Source of the DNA: Chloroflexota bacterium
GTDB taxonomy: Bacteria; Chloroflexota; Limnocylindria; Limnocylindrales; CSP1-4
Length of the DNA: 5,442 nt
Assembly (NCBI GenBank): GCA_017860675.1
Contig: JAGDMV010000132.1
Location: 1 to 5,442 of the forward strand
Reading direction: 5' to 3'
The translations under genes and the position numbers were made by a program. Under the pieces are notes generated by a model. The model worked only from the letters and a program-made list of their open reading frames with translations. It had not been told where the DNA came from and searched no databases. Below are positions 5,317-5,442 of this stretch, piece after piece (the stretch's first letter is position 1; every line of letters starts with the position of its first letter).

Positions 5317-5442
5317 CGCCGACCTCCCTCCCCTGCCCCGCCGCCACTCGCGACGAGACGCTCGTCGATGATCCGCCGCACGGTGGCGGCGTCGGCCTGG
5401 CCCCGGCTGGCCTTCATCACCTGGCCGACCAGGAAGCCGGCC
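5313..5442 (-). CDS. gatB: Aspartyl/glutamyl-tRNA amidotransferase subunit B, C-terminal end (5' part outside window)
   Basis: Only the last 42 codons and the stop are present. The frame reads GFLVGQVMKASRGQAD followed by a helix-like AATVRRIIDERL, which matches the conserved end of the GatB/YqeY-type tail domain; a short Gly/Arg-rich tail then leads to the TGA at 5313-5315. GatB is the subunit of cytoplasmic GatCAB that binds misacylated Glu-tRNA(Gln) or Asp-tRNA(Asn) and transfers ammonia to the aminoacyl group, giving Gln-tRNA(Gln) or Asn-tRNA(Asn). The tail domain contacts the tRNA. The final Gly-rich residues lie past the conserved part. Confident despite the short segment because of the GFLVGQVMKASRGQA motif. 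Confidence 0.93.
   Translation of the reverse strand, partial: AGFLVGQVMKASRGQADAATVRRIIDERLVASGGGAGEGGRR

Overview
The window carries six genes, all on the minus strand, so it is read here from high to low coordinates. The DNA is very GC-rich and the genes are packed, with stop/start overlaps. The organism is a high-GC bacterium. A Thr/Glu/Ala/Pro repeat spacer just after the lipoprotein cysteine of the substrate-binding protein is common in Chloroflexota secreted proteins, so that phylum is my best guess. It is an inference from one trait, and a high-GC actinobacterium is not excluded. The lipoprotein signal implies a cell whose binding protein is tethered to the membrane.

Right part (5442 to about 4241): the last 42 codons of gatB (subunit B of the tRNA-dependent amidotransferase) run in from the edge. 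The stop overlaps the GTG start of a 91-residue, two-helix membrane protein. After an 83-bp gap comes a 238-residue membrane protein with a clear Shine-Dalgarno sequence. I recognise no family for either membrane protein.

Middle (4240 to 3935): a 306-bp intergenic region with no credible gene. It holds two small hairpins after the membrane-protein gene, a weak candidate promoter with an 11-bp dyad straddling its -10, and about 120 nt able to fold into two closed helical domains before the ribosome-binding site. This is the least explained part of the window and a candidate structured mRNA leader.

Left part (3934 to 1): an ABC importer operon of the BMP/nucleoside type. The order is a Med/BmpA/PnrA-like substrate-binding lipoprotein (TTG start), an intercistronic gap with two hairpins, a double-domain ATPase of the RbsA/YufO type, and an integral membrane permease that starts in an ATGA overlap with the ATPase stop and is cut by the left edge. 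The binding protein captures a solute outside, the permease moves it across, and the fused ATPase powers the cycle. Characterised relatives of this arrangement (YufNOPQ/NupNOPQ-like, PnrA) import nucleosides, so purine or other nucleoside uptake is the likely role. A second permease gene is expected beyond position 1.

Most of the window is ordinary transporter and housekeeping sequence. I did not find a defence system, mobile element, CRISPR array, tRNA or rRNA.
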